From assembly GCA_017473945.1 (NCBI GenBank), contig JAFUIW010000113.1:1-38180 (forward strand): a DNA stretch of 38,180 nt. Direction: 5' to 3'. Made by a program: the position numbers and the translations under genes. Of the stretch, positions 17,748 to 26,491 are shown in pieces. The stretch comes from Methanobrevibacter sp. (lineage in GTDB: Archaea > Methanobacteriota > Methanobacteria > Methanobacteriales > Methanobacteriaceae). Under the pieces are notes generated by a model, which was not told where the DNA came from, did no database searches, and saw nothing but the letters and a program-made list of their open reading frames with translations. Positions within the stretch are counted from its first letter, which is position 1; each line of letters opens with the position of its first letter.

Positions 17748-19438
17748 ATATTATATTTTTGCAAGAGTAAGATCTCTTCAGTGGAAACTTTTCCACCTTG
17801 TTTAAATTTAGCAAAGATTTCTTCAGCTCTTTCCCTTTCTTCACGGTTTTTGTTAGAACCAGATCCACCTTTGTTATCGTTTCTTCTTTTCTTAGGTTTG
17901 TTGGAACCTAATTTTTTGTTGATAACATGGATGTCGCTTAAGATAGCTTTAAATTCTTCATGTTTAGCTGAAGCGTTTTTACGTGCTTCGATGAATTTTT
18001 TATGAGCTTCGTCAGCTGCAGTTCTAATGTCATCAGTTTTTCTGAAGTATGTGAGCATTTCTTCGTGAGCTTCTTGAGCTTTTTCAGAAAGTTCAATAAC
18101 TTTTTCGTGCTCTTCTTCAGATAATTTTTTGAGTTCTTGAGCTTCAGTTTTTACGGATTCATCTTCGTGAATTTCCATTAACTGTTTTCTTAAATCATTT
18201 GCATTTTTAACAAGCTGATTTTCTTTTTTGATATCTAAAACGCGAGTTTCAATGATTTTATCAATTTTTTTGATTTCATTTTCTATTTTGATTTTATCAC
18301 GTTTACCTGAAGACCATTCAAGAGTTTTGATTTTACTATTTGCTTCATTACGAGCTTTTTTAGCAGCTTCAACTTGTTTGTTGATTTCATTACGCTCGTT
18401 TCTGTATTCAATAGCTTTATTTAAGTTTTCTTTTAATGATGCGTTTAACTCATCACGTATTTTACGTTGTTCTTTAGCTATTTTGTTGAACTCTTCTCTT
18501 TCATCAGCAACTTTGGAGATTTCAGCTTCTTTTTCATCTTTTTGTTTTCTTACACCTTCCATGGTGTCAGCGAGAACAAATTCAGATTTAGGAAGTTCTT
18601 TTTTATCCTCTTTTTTGTCTTCAGCGTTATCTTCTTCACTAGCTTCTTCAGATTCTTCTGCATCTTCAGTTTCATCAGCTTCTTCTGATTCTTCAGCAGC
18701 ATCTTCTACTTCTTCTACTTCTTCAGCAGCTTCATCTGCATCTTCGCTAGCTTCAGCAGCTTCTTCAGTTTCTTCGTCGTCAACAGCTTCGTTTTCTTCT
18801 TCAGTGGTTAATTGATTAAGAATTTCATCTAAGACTTTTGTCAAGTCTTTTTCATCTACTACAACATCAGCAATTTCTTTTACGGAGTCTTTTGCATTGA
18901 ATGCAATTCCGCAACCAGCTGACTCAATCATGGAAATGTCGTTAGCGCCATCTCCAACAGCAACTACTTCATCTAAAGTAATTCCTGCTTCTTCAACATG
19001 GCCTTTTAATACGTCTAATTTAGAGCCAGATACTAAAGGACCAGTCACTTCACTAGTTAATTTACCATCTTCGACTGTGAAACTATTAGTATAAACTGAA
19101 TCTACTCCAAGTTTATCTTTTACTTTCTCAGCTACTACATCAAAACTACCACTAATGATAGCTACATCAACATCTTTTTCTTTTAAACCATTGATGGTTT
19201 CTTCTGCACCAGCCATTAAAGGAAGATCATCAGCAACTTTCTCGATATCTTCAATAGAAGTTCCTTCAAGAAGTTGAACTCTGTCTTTAATAGAAGTTTC
19301 AAAGTCTATTTCACCTTGCATAGCTTTTTCAGTAATTGCAGCTATGTCTTCTTCAACATTTGCTAATTTTCCTATCTCATCTATTGCTTCACCATCAATA
19401 ATAACGTTATCTAAGTCAAATACTACAAGTTTAATCAA
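17741..19438 (-). CDS. serB: Phosphoserine phosphatase-like HAD domain fused to a long coiled-coil
   Basis: The first 210 residues form a SerB-type HAD phosphatase, which would release serine from O-phosphoserine. Its motifs are DLDNVIID (nucleophile Asp8, acid Asp10), IISGSFD, the Lys in GSKLD and VGDGANDISMI. A very acidic linker (about 210-285, mostly Glu, Asp, Ala) leads into about 210 residues of charged coiled coil resembling the archaeal COG1340 proteins. A basic, Gly/Asn-rich tail (KPKKRRNDNKGG) and a last helix follow. At 565 aa it is more than twice the usual SerB length. TTG 19438 is chosen because GGTGG lies just upstream; the longer reading from 19450 would include that site. It begins 13 bp after tbp, in one operon. 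The coiled coil suggests a structural or RNA-related role besides catalysis. Confidence 0.82.
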   Translation of the reverse strand: MIKLVVFDLDNVIIDGEAIDEIGKLANVEEDIAAITEKAMQGEIDFETSIKDRVQLLEGTSIEDIEKVADDLPLMAGAEETINGLKEKDVDVAIISGSFDVVAEKVKDKLGVDSVYTNSFTVEDGKLTSEVTGPLVSGSKLDVLKGHVEEAGITLDEVVAVGDGANDISMIESAGCGIAFNAKDSVKEIADVVVDEKDLTKVLDEILNQLTTEEENEAVDDEETEEAAEASEDADEAAEEVEEVEDAAEESEEADETEDAEESEEASEEDNAEDKKEDKKELPKSEFVLADTMEGVRKQKDEKEAEISKVADEREEFNKIAKEQRKIRDELNASLKENLNKAIEYRNERNEINKQVEAAKKARNEANSKIKTLEWSSGKRDKIKIENEIKKIDKIIETRVLDIKKENQLVKNANDLRKQLMEIHEDESVKTEAQELKKLSEEEHEKVIELSEKAQEAHEEMLTYFRKTDDIRTAADEAHKKFIEARKNASAKHEEFKAILSDIHVINKKLGSNKPKKRRNDNKGGSGSNKNREERERAEEIFAKFKQGGKVSTEEILLLQKYNIG

Positions 19439-19451
19439 TAATACCACCAAA

Positions 19452-19997
19452 TTATATTAAATCTAGCTCACTTAATCTATCGTAAGCTCTTTCGACGCCT
19501 AATTTAGCGTCACTACGGGTTTTAGCACCAGTACATACAACTTTACCGGACCCGAATAATAATAAGACCACTTTAGGATCAGATAATCTGTATACTAAAC
19601 CAGGGAATTGTTCCGGTTCATATTCAGTATCTTCGAGTTCTAAAGCAACTGCCTCTAAATTTAATGTGGATTCTAAGTTTGCAGAAGCCACAATGTTTTG
19701 AATTTTAATTTCAAACTCTTCGGGAATGTCAGTGTCGACAGTCCTCATTAAATCTACAGTTTTCTTGATTGCTAATTTAGAATCATCTATAGATTTTGCT
19801 CCAGTACAAACAAGCTTACCAGAGCTAAAAATTAATGCTGCTGTTTTAGGATCTTTAAGTTTGAAAACTAATCCTGGAAACTGTTCACGATTAAAATTAA
19901 CCCCTTCTAAAGCTTGGGACACTTCAGTAAGAACAATGTCTTTACCAATGCTTGCAGAAGCAACAATGTTTTCAATTTTTATATCAACATCGGTCAA
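19452..19997 (-). CDS. tbp: TATA-box binding protein
   Basis: General transcription factor that binds archaeal TATA boxes and recruits TFB and RNA polymerase. The 181-aa saddle consists of two direct repeats of about 90 residues. Matching segments are IENIVASASIG and IQNIVASANLE, EQFPGLVFKLKDPK and EQFPGLVYRLSDPK, SSGKLVCTGAK and GSGKVVCTGAK. The start is TTG at 19997 with a perfect GGAGG seven bases upstream; no ATG fits the conserved N-terminus. There is no long acidic tail. serB follows after a few bases. Confidence 0.96.
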   Translation of the reverse strand: MTDVDIKIENIVASASIGKDIVLTEVSQALEGVNFNREQFPGLVFKLKDPKTAALIFSSGKLVCTGAKSIDDSKLAIKKTVDLMRTVDTDIPEEFEIKIQNIVASANLESTLNLEAVALELEDTEYEPEQFPGLVYRLSDPKVVLLLFGSGKVVCTGAKTRSDAKLGVERAYDRLSELDLI

Positions 19998-20096
19998 TTT
20001 AAAACCTCCATAAGTTATTAAAAGTAGTAAGTAGAAATTTAAGAAAACAAAAAAAATACTTAAAATTTTTACTAATAAAATATATAGTTTAAATAG

Positions 20097-20105
20097 TATA
20101 TAAAG
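20097..20105 (-). promoter_or_regulatory. TATA-box candidate of tbp-serB
   Basis: CTTTATATA on the minus strand, about 100 bp before the TTG start, implies a leader of roughly 75 nt. A second TATA-like stretch lies at about 20080-20088. Confidence 0.5.
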
Positions 20106-20461
20106 GTATGTTTATTTAAAACAAATATAAAAATCATGAAAAAAAATTTAAAATATTAAATTTTCAAATAAATACCTAATCATATATTAATAGTAAAAAT
20201 CAATATTAAAAGTTATCATTTATAAACTTTACTAAATTTTAGTATTTTTTAATGAAAAATACCAATCAGCAATAATTTTAGAAAAATATTTTTTTTAAAT
20301 TTATTCAAATAGTGAAATCGTTAGTTAACAATAATCAGAATTAAAAACCCTTAATTATTGAACTAACATTCTGTCACTACACACTGCCTGAAAACCGAAA
20401 AATACCCTAGACTTCAAATACATGATTTATGGAACTGAACAGTACAGTGAAAGAAAATTTT
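20106..20461. other. AT-rich intergenic stretch, no gene seen
   Basis: About 350 bp with frequent stops in all frames. It lies between the end of the broken minus-strand gene and the tbp promoter. I see no convincing RNA, repeat or strong hairpin. Confidence 0.5.
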
Positions 20462-21396
20462 TCATTTTCCTTTCAATTTATCATTCAATACTGCATTTTG
20501 AGCTTCAAGCATAGCTATTTTTTCATTGGCAATACCCAACTCATGGTTAGCACTATCCAACTCACGGTTAGCACTATCCAACTCACGGTTAGCAGCATCT
20601 AATTTCTCATTAGCAAATTGTAAATCCTCTTTAGCAAAATTCAGGCTTTCAATCATAGCTTCTTGAGATGCATATTGGCATTTACTGTCTGAAGATGTTT
20701 TATTGTCTAACATATTTTTTATCCTCCTATATTCTTTTTCATCATCATAATATGCGTCCAACAAAATTGAAATAACCGAATATAGAGTATATTCCATGTC
20801 CCTATTTAAATCGTCAACAATTTTCAGATAAAGCCTTACAACTTCCTCAGTTATTTCATGAGCACGATTACGAGGTGAATATAGGACAATTACCCCCAAA
20901 TTCAAAGCGTCTTCTGTGGTTAATTTAACTTCACTATTAATTTTTCTTTTTACATTAGTTAATCTTTCGGATATATTTTTTTCACCAAGATCCAAAAAAT
21001 ATAGTTTAATAATGTCTGAAGGAGTTCTGACAAGTTTAAGTTTAGATCCTGCATCATTTAGATGAGATGCATATACCATCAATGTAGGCAACTGTTCATC
21101 GACCACCAACTGAATATCATACTTACCAATCATGTCGGATTTTAAATCACCAATCGGTGCTGTCTGATGACCTAATCCTACGGCAGCCCTTTCAAACAAT
21201 TCTTCATAATCAGGGTCTGCAATATATGCAGAATCCATTTCACCAGTTGTGCCATCCTTTAGATGAACACGTCGGTTGATTTTTTTAACAAATTTCCCGG
21301 AACTCCTATAGTGCTTGTATACTCGGCAGGAAAGTTATTAAACAGAATACTGTGGCACAAGTCAAAAGGTTTGTTATATTTGCGGTTTCTAGTCAT
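20462..21396 (-). pseudogene. Unrecognised protein gene with a frameshift at an A7 run and a heptad-repeat tail
   Basis: The original gene starts at ATG 21396 (MTRNRKYNKPFD) with GGAGTG upstream. The reading frame stops after about 45 codons, and the adjacent frame continues to 20462 (259 codons from 21238). The change occurs at TTA AAA AAA TCA, T7 on the plus strand at 21280-21286. Either one A has been lost, or the A AAA AAA heptamer allows a -1 ribosomal slip, giving ...GNLLKKINRRVHLKDG. Residues up to about 220 form an alpha/beta domain (IQLVVDEQLPTLMVYASHL, LKLVRTPSDIIKLYFLDL), faintly like Rpn/PD-(D/E)XK transposase-related nucleases, which I cannot confirm. The tail is a heptad-repeat coiled coil (NRELDSA units). 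Type is given as pseudogene, but programmed frameshifting is possible. Confidence 0.6.
20515..20640 (-). repeat. 21-bp tandem repeats encoding heptads
   Basis: Six 21-bp units in register. The three central units (20536-20556, 20557-20577, 20578-20598) are nearly identical, of the form CCAACTCACGGTTAGCACTAT, and the outer ones have diverged. Each encodes one heptad such as ANRELDS, extending a coiled coil without breaking frame. Confidence 0.8.
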
Positions 21397-21736
21397 AACG
21401 GCACTCCTATTTTTTTAATTTCAACAACAAATTGATTTTCCAACCAAACGGCAAAATTAATATTCGAACAATGGAATGGTCTAATAGAAATTAAATTCTA
21501 AACAAATCTTAATTTGTTGATAGTACTTTGACCATCATAATATATAGAAATTTTTGAAGTGCGACAAAGCACAAAAACATATAAGCAAAACGAATGCATA
21601 TGACTCCTATAGCTATTATTTCAGTTAAAAATTAACTGAATTGAAAACTGCCGAAACAGTCTTAATCAAAAATAAGACAATCTTAATATAACCAAATTTT
21701 AAAGATATACATAATCAAATTAACTTGCATGATACC
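21397..21736. promoter_or_regulatory. Divergent intergenic region with two dyads
   Basis: This gap separates a minus-strand gene from the CYTH-domain gene. It holds a perfect 9-bp palindrome, TTCAGTTAA-AAA-TTAACTGAA (21620-21640), and a second dyad GTCTTA (21659-21664) with TAAGAC (21673-21678). TATA-like stretches lie near 21540-21549 and in the AT-rich 60 bp before the CYTH gene. The dyads could be operators for the CYTH gene. No ORF is convincing here. Confidence 0.4.
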
Positions 21737-22282
21737 ATGATAGAAGTTGAAGTGAAAGCAAAGATAAACAGTTTTGAAGAAATGGAAGAAAGACTCACAG
21801 AAATCGGTGCCGAAAAAACCAAAAAAGAGTTTCAGGAAGACATATATTTCAACAGCCCTGTTGTTGATTTTGCCGAGACAGATGAGGCATTGAGAATCCG
21901 AACCACCAAAGAGAATAATAAAACAAACATATTCATGACATATAAAGGCCCTAAAATAGACTCAAAATCCAAAACCAGAAAGGAAATAGAAATGGGAATC
22001 GAGGATTCTGAAAAATGTGCAGACATCTTTGAAGAGATAGGATTTAAAAAGGTAAGAGCAGTTCGAAAAAACAGACAGTACTTCGAATATGAAAATTTTG
22101 AAATATCCTTAGATGACATTGAAGGCCTTGAGCCTTATATGGAGATAGAAATTGCTTTAAACGATGGTGAGGATTACAGTGAAGCTCAAAACAGGATTTT
22201 CAAACTTTTCGAAAGGTTGGGTATCACAGACGGGTTTGAGAGAACATCATATCTTGAGCTATTGGAAAACTTATATAAATAA
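21737..22282 (+). CDS. cyaB: CYTH-domain protein (class IV adenylate cyclase / thiamine-triphosphatase type)
   Basis: A 181-aa CYTH protein, a fold that binds triphosphates and metal in a beta tunnel. The signature ExExK appears as EVEVKAK at residues 3-9. Charged strands follow in the family pattern: DEALRIRTTKENN, FMTYKGPK, SKTRKEIEMGI, FKKVRAVRKNRQYF, ISLDDIEGLEPYMEIE and a closing TSYLELL. Archaeal members of the CyaB group are annotated as class IV adenylate cyclases, but many CYTH proteins are triphosphatases, so the activity is open. ATG 21737 gives the normal start one residue before the signature; an upstream TTG at 21725 is less likely. Confidence 0.85.
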   Translation: MIEVEVKAKINSFEEMEERLTEIGAEKTKKEFQEDIYFNSPVVDFAETDEALRIRTTKENNKTNIFMTYKGPKIDSKSKTRKEIEMGIEDSEKCADIFEEIGFKKVRAVRKNRQYFEYENFEISLDDIEGLEPYMEIEIALNDGEDYSEAQNRIFKLFERLGITDGFERTSYLELLENLYK

Positions 22283-22285
22283 AAA

Positions 22286-22330
22286 AATTACTATATAATA
22301 TATTAAGATAATTTTTTAGAAGTGATTATA
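22286..22330 (+). promoter_or_regulatory. Promoter candidate and ribosome binding site of the aksA operon
   Basis: A TATA-like ACTATATAATATATT (about 22290-22304) follows the CYTH gene directly. AGTGAT (22321-22326) then precedes the TTG start at 22331. Confidence 0.4.
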
Positions 22331-23500
22331 TTGCAATATTTTATAAGTCATTATAATAAAGAGTCTGAATTAACATTTCCAGATGACATTACAATTTATG
22401 ACACTACTTTAAGAGACGGCGAACAAACACCTGGAGTTTGTTTCAGCTTTGAAGAAAAATTAGAAATCGCAAGAAAACTTGATCAATTTAAAATACATCA
22501 AATTGAAGCCGGTTTTCCAATTGTTTCTGAAAAAGAAAAGGAATCAGTTAAGGCAATTGCTAATGAAGGCCTTGACGCTACAATTCTCGGATTGACAAGA
22601 ACAAAACCGGAAGACATCGATGCTGCGCTGGACTGTGACGTGGACGGAGTAATTACCTTTGTGGGAACTTCAGACATTCACCTGGACCACAAAATGCACA
22701 TCACAAGACAAGACGCAATTAACCTTTGTGAAAGTGCAGTGGATTACGCTAAAGACCATGGACTGTTCGTGGCATTTTCAGCAGAAGATGCGACAAGAAC
22801 CGACATTGAATTTTTAAAACGTATTTACGGCAAGGCCCAAGAGTGCAAAGCCGACAGAGTGCACATTGCAGACACAACAGGAGCAATTACCCCTCAAGGA
22901 ATCAAATACCTTGTAGAGGAACTTGTAAAAGACATTGACATTGACATTGCGGTTCATTTGCACAACGATTTCGGTCTGGCGGTCATCAACTCAATCACAG
23001 GTGTTTTGGCAGGTGCAAAAGCCGTATCAACAACAGTCAACGGTATTGGTGAAAGAGCGGGAAACGCTTCACTTGAAGAGCTCATCATGGCAATGAAAAT
23101 ATTGTACGGCAAAGACTATGGCTTTAAAACAAAATACATCAAGGAACTGTCCGATTTGGTATCACAGTCAAGCGGTCTGCCAATCCCTTACAACAAGCCG
23201 GTTGTTGGAAACAACGTATTCAGGCACGAGTCCGGAATTCACGTGGATGCAGTTATTGAAGAACCACTCTGTTACGAACCATACCTTCCGGAATTGGTTG
23301 GTCAAAGAAGACAGCTTGTTTTAGGCAAACATTCAGGTTGCAGAGCGGTCAGAGCCAAATTGAACGAATGTGACCTTGAAGTCAGTGATGAAGAACTCAT
23401 TGAAATTGTAAAACAGGTCAAAAAATCCAGAGAAGAGGGAAAATACATCAACGACCAAGTATTCAAGGACATCGTTAAGAAAATCAGTAAAAGGGAATAG
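22331..23500 (+). CDS. aksA: Homocitrate synthase AksA-type (isopropylmalate/citramalate synthase family)
   Basis: This DRE-TIM metallolyase condenses acetyl-CoA with a 2-oxoacid. In methanogens the AksA member extends 2-oxoglutarate towards 2-oxosuberate, the precursor of coenzyme B. The 389-aa protein shows IYDTTLRDGEQTPGV (metal and substrate site), IEAGFP, HIADTTGA, VHLHNDFGLA (His-x-His metal ligands) and the C-terminal HESGIH motif. LeuA-type allosteric domains are absent, as in AksA and CimA relatives, so CimA is the main alternative. The chosen TTG start (22331) has AGTGAT upstream; the longer GTG reading adds three residues. hacA follows 6 bp later, which favours the coenzyme B role. 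Confidence 0.85.
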   Translation: MQYFISHYNKESELTFPDDITIYDTTLRDGEQTPGVCFSFEEKLEIARKLDQFKIHQIEAGFPIVSEKEKESVKAIANEGLDATILGLTRTKPEDIDAALDCDVDGVITFVGTSDIHLDHKMHITRQDAINLCESAVDYAKDHGLFVAFSAEDATRTDIEFLKRIYGKAQECKADRVHIADTTGAITPQGIKYLVEELVKDIDIDIAVHLHNDFGLAVINSITGVLAGAKAVSTTVNGIGERAGNASLEELIMAMKILYGKDYGFKTKYIKELSDLVSQSSGLPIPYNKPVVGNNVFRHESGIHVDAVIEEPLCYEPYLPELVGQRRQLVLGKHSGCRAVRAKLNECDLEVSDEELIEIVKQVKKSREEGKYINDQVFKDIVKKISKRE

Positions 23501-23506
23501 ATTGAA

Positions 23507-24760
23507 ATGAACATTACTGAAAAAATATTATCATCAAAGGCAGGCCATGAAGTAAGTCCCGGAGAGATAATTGAGATTCCGGTTGACCTTGCGATGTCAC
23601 ATGACGGAACTTCACCGCCTGCAATCAAGACCTTTGAAAAACTCGCAGACAAGGTATGGGACCCGGAAAAGATAGCAATCATATTTGACCACAACATTCC
23701 TGCAAATACAATCGGTTCTGCGGAATTTCAGAAGGTCTGCAGAAACTTCATCAAAACCCAAAACATTACTAAAAACTTCATTCACGGTGAAGGGATTTGC
23801 CATCAGGTGGTTCCCGAAATGGGACTGGTGGAACCCGGAAAGGTCATCGTAGGTGCCGATTCACATACATGCACTTACGGAGCGTTCGGAGCATTCTCAA
23901 CAGGTATGGGTGCAACAGACCTTGCGATGGTATGGGCAACAGGAAAAACCTGGTTCATGGTTCCTGAAGCCATAAAAATGACCGTTGAAGGAGAGCTTAA
24001 CCCTTACATTGCCCCAAAGGATATCATATTGAACATCATCGGTGAAATAGGAATCGCCGGTGCGACATATAAAACCGCAGAGTTTTGCGGAGAGACAATC
24101 GAAAAGATGGGAGTTGAAGGAAGGGCAACAATGTGCAATATGGCAATCGAAATGGGTGCAAAGAATGGAATAATGGAACCTAACCGTGAAGTCATTGATT
24201 ATGTGTGCAAAAGAACCGGAAAACAGGAATCCGAACTGAACATTGTAAAATCAGACAAGGACGCAATATATTCACAGGAAATGCACTTTGACATTACAGA
24301 TATGGAGCCTCAAATTGCATGTCCGAATGACGTTGACAACGTATGTGACATCTCAAAAATCGAAGGAACCTCAATAGACCAATGTTTGATAGGTTCATGC
24401 ACCAACGGCAGACTTTCAGACTTAAAGGATGCATGTGAAATTCTCGAAAATCAGAAAATATGCGATGACATAAGATTACTGATTCTTCCAGCTTCAAGAG
24501 AGATATATAAGCAGGCAATGCATTTAGGATACATCGAAACATTCATAGATGCAGGAGCAATCATCTGCAATCCCGGCTGCGGACCATGTCTTGGAGGACA
24601 CATGGGAGTGCTGTCTGAAGGAGAATCATGCATTTCAACAACAAACAGAAATTTCAAAGGTAGAATGGGAGATCCAGCATCTTCAGTTTACCTGTCAAAC
24701 TCAAAAGTGGTAGCGGCATCCGCAATTACAGGAGTCATTACCAATCCAAAAGATTTATAA
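23507..24760 (+). CDS. hacA: Homoaconitase/isopropylmalate isomerase large subunit (HacA/LeuC type)
   Basis: A 4Fe-4S aconitase-family large subunit that moves the hydroxyl group of (homo)citrate-type acids. The 417-aa length fits the archaeal LeuC/HacA form. Seen are DLAMSHDGTSPPAI, VGADSHTCTYGAFGAF (first cluster Cys), CLIGSCTNGRLSDL (second Cys) and CNPGCGPCLGGHMG (third Cys region). Placement 6 bp after aksA suggests HacA (homoaconitase) in the coenzyme B chain-elongation pathway rather than LeuC, although the two are hard to separate by sequence. The small subunit needed for activity is not in the window and must be encoded elsewhere. Next in the operon are the chorismate-lyase-like genes. 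Confidence 0.85.
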   Translation: MNITEKILSSKAGHEVSPGEIIEIPVDLAMSHDGTSPPAIKTFEKLADKVWDPEKIAIIFDHNIPANTIGSAEFQKVCRNFIKTQNITKNFIHGEGICHQVVPEMGLVEPGKVIVGADSHTCTYGAFGAFSTGMGATDLAMVWATGKTWFMVPEAIKMTVEGELNPYIAPKDIILNIIGEIGIAGATYKTAEFCGETIEKMGVEGRATMCNMAIEMGAKNGIMEPNREVIDYVCKRTGKQESELNIVKSDKDAIYSQEMHFDITDMEPQIACPNDVDNVCDISKIEGTSIDQCLIGSCTNGRLSDLKDACEILENQKICDDIRLLILPASREIYKQAMHLGYIETFIDAGAIICNPGCGPCLGGHMGVLSEGESCISTTNRNFKGRMGDPASSVYLSNSKVVAASAITGVITNPKDL

Positions 24761-24769
24761 GTGATTTAA

Positions 24770-25333
24770 ATGCCAAATGACAAAAACGAAGCCAACAAAC
24801 GATTAATCGAAAAAATGAACGACCTGGAAAAAGACTACGGTCAGAAATTCTCAAATACGCAGAAAATACTTTTAACCACTGACGGATCAATTACAGCAAT
24901 CTTGGATGTGCTGTACGGTAAAATTAGTTTATTCACCCTAGACCAGCATTTCGGAACAGCAGATGCAGACCATGCAAAACTGGTTAATGTAAATGAAGGT
25001 GACGAAATCAATTTCAGGGAAGTTATAATGCATAAAGGTGCTAAACCCTTAATATATGCAATATCCCATGTCCCATTAGGAAGATGCAGTGAGGAAATTT
25101 GTTCCGATCTGCTTAGGGCAGACATACCAATAGGAAGAATTTTAAAGAACTATAAAATCGAATCAAGAAGGGAAGTCAACAACATTTTCATAGAAAAACC
25201 AGATGAAAAATTACAGGATTTATTTAAAACGGACGAAGACTTCCTGGCGCGTGATTATGTGATTATCAACAATGATGAAATCTTGATGTGGATTAAAGAA
25301 ATGTTTCCAGTGAGTTATTTCACTGAAATATAA
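24770..25333 (+). CDS. Chorismate-lyase-like protein, copy 1 (DUF98/UbiC-like fold)
   Basis: A 187-aa member of the UbiC-like family (formerly DUF98; Mycobacterium Rv2949c type). Those enzymes split chorismate into pyruvate and 4-hydroxybenzoate. Residues that align with the E. coli UbiC active site are present: Arg83 in FREVIM, the PIGR motif (120-123) and Glu177 in WIKEMFP. In methanogens 4-hydroxybenzoate feeds methanopterin synthesis, a plausible but unproven role here. It is the first of three tandem copies that align without gaps, nine bases after hacA, with GTGAT before the ATG. Confidence 0.78.
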   Translation: MPNDKNEANKRLIEKMNDLEKDYGQKFSNTQKILLTTDGSITAILDVLYGKISLFTLDQHFGTADADHAKLVNVNEGDEINFREVIMHKGAKPLIYAISHVPLGRCSEEICSDLLRADIPIGRILKNYKIESRREVNNIFIEKPDEKLQDLFKTDEDFLARDYVIINNDEILMWIKEMFPVSYFTEI

Positions 25334-25344
25334 CGGAGTCAAAA

Positions 25345-25908
25345 ATGAAACAAAAAGGAACAATATTACAAAATGAACTGAGAGAAAGAATACACAATAT
25401 GGAAGCTGGAGAAGGCGTAACATTATCAAAGCTCCAAAAAATTTTATTGTCAATACAGGGACCAGTTACAACAATCTTAGATGTATTACACGGCAACGTA
25501 AACATGTTCATAATAGACCAACATGTCGAAAATGCCGAAAAATCAGTAGCGGAATTGCTTGATATCGAAATTGATGACGAAATATTCTATAGAGAAGTTA
25601 TTTTGCATAAAAATGGGCGTCCACTATGTTATTCACAATCCTACATTCCACTATCAAGATGCAGCGATGAAGTAACTGAAGATTTACTTAATAAAAGACT
25701 TACAACCGGAAATATCATGGACTACCGTCACATCGAGACAGTGAGAGAAATATCAAATATCGATATTGAAAAAATAACCCCTCTTCTTCAGGACCTCTTC
25801 AAAACCGATGCTGACCTGATTGTGAGAGAGTATAATATGAAACACAAGAAAAAAATCGTAGTACATACAAAAGAAGCATTTCCAATAAGTTATTTTACTG
25901 AAATGTAA
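25345..25908 (+). CDS. Chorismate-lyase-like protein, copy 2 (divergent)
   Basis: Second tandem copy, also 187 aa and gap-free against its neighbours, but the most diverged. The predicted catalytic Arg83 (YREVIL) and Glu177 (HTKEAFP) are kept. The PIGR motif at 120-123 is TTGN, the segment after it (IMDYRHIETVREI) differs strongly, and PLGR/ALPR at 102-105 reads PLSR. The altered binding motif suggests a different substrate, weaker activity or a partner role in a mixed oligomer. Ribosome binding site is CGGAG. Copy 3 starts eight bases downstream. Confidence 0.75.
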   Translation: MKQKGTILQNELRERIHNMEAGEGVTLSKLQKILLSIQGPVTTILDVLHGNVNMFIIDQHVENAEKSVAELLDIEIDDEIFYREVILHKNGRPLCYSQSYIPLSRCSDEVTEDLLNKRLTTGNIMDYRHIETVREISNIDIEKITPLLQDLFKTDADLIVREYNMKHKKKIVVHTKEAFPISYFTEM

Positions 25909-25916
25909 GTGATAAG

Positions 25917-26483
25917 ATGAATACAAAAGGAAGTATTGTAAAAAATGAGATACACAATGAAATAAAAAAAATTGAAGCAGAACACAATTTACACTTTTCA
26001 AACACACAAAAAGTATTACTGTCCATTGAAGGGTCAATTACTGCAATATTAGATGTGCTTTATGGTAAAGTAAGTATTTTTACACTGGATCAACACTTCG
26101 AAAGAGCTGATGATGAAAAAGCTGAAATGCTTAACCTTTCAAATGGTGATGAGGTGCATCACAGAGAAGTAATCATTTTTGGACATGGAAAACCAATGAT
26201 TTATGCTCGTTCATACATTGCCCTTCCAAGATGCAGTAAAGAAGCACATGAGGACATTATAAAAGGAAAAATTCCAATCGGCAGACTATTAAAGAAATAT
26301 AAAGTTGAAAGCAGACGGGAAATTAAAGAAATCTACATCGAAGAACCTAGTGCAATGTTAAAGGAACTATTCAAAACTGACGAGGATTTCGTGTCAAGAG
26401 ACTACGTCGTAATAGAACACGGCGAGAGAATAATGTGGACAAAAGAATCATTCCCGATTAGTTATTTCAAAAAAGAAATTTAG
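25917..26483 (+). CDS. Chorismate-lyase-like protein, copy 3
   Basis: Third tandem copy, 188 aa. It is closer to copy 1 than to copy 2: HFSNTQKVLLS, GSITAILDVLYGKVSIFTLDQ (split here for reading) and KIPIGRLLKKYKVESRREI match copy 1 closely. Arg83 (HREVII), PIGR (120-123) and Glu177 (WTKESFP) are all present, so it is likely an active enzyme. GTGAT precedes the ATG, and fen follows eight bases after the stop, so it lies inside the same operon. Confidence 0.78.
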   Translation: MNTKGSIVKNEIHNEIKKIEAEHNLHFSNTQKVLLSIEGSITAILDVLYGKVSIFTLDQHFERADDEKAEMLNLSNGDEVHHREVIIFGHGKPMIYARSYIALPRCSKEAHEDIIKGKIPIGRLLKKYKVESRREIKEIYIEEPSAMLKELFKTDEDFVSRDYVVIEHGERIMWTKESFPISYFKKEI

Positions 26484-26491
26484 GTGTTAAA

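Noticed and set aside
18228..18815. 195-aa plus-strand frame, very Ser-rich
   Set aside because: It is the mirror of the acidic linker and coiled coil of serB (Glu/Ala codons read backwards give Ser), with no ribosome binding site.
20536..20598. CRISPR-like short repeats
   Set aside because: Units are directly adjacent without spacers, lie inside a coding frame, and encode heptads.
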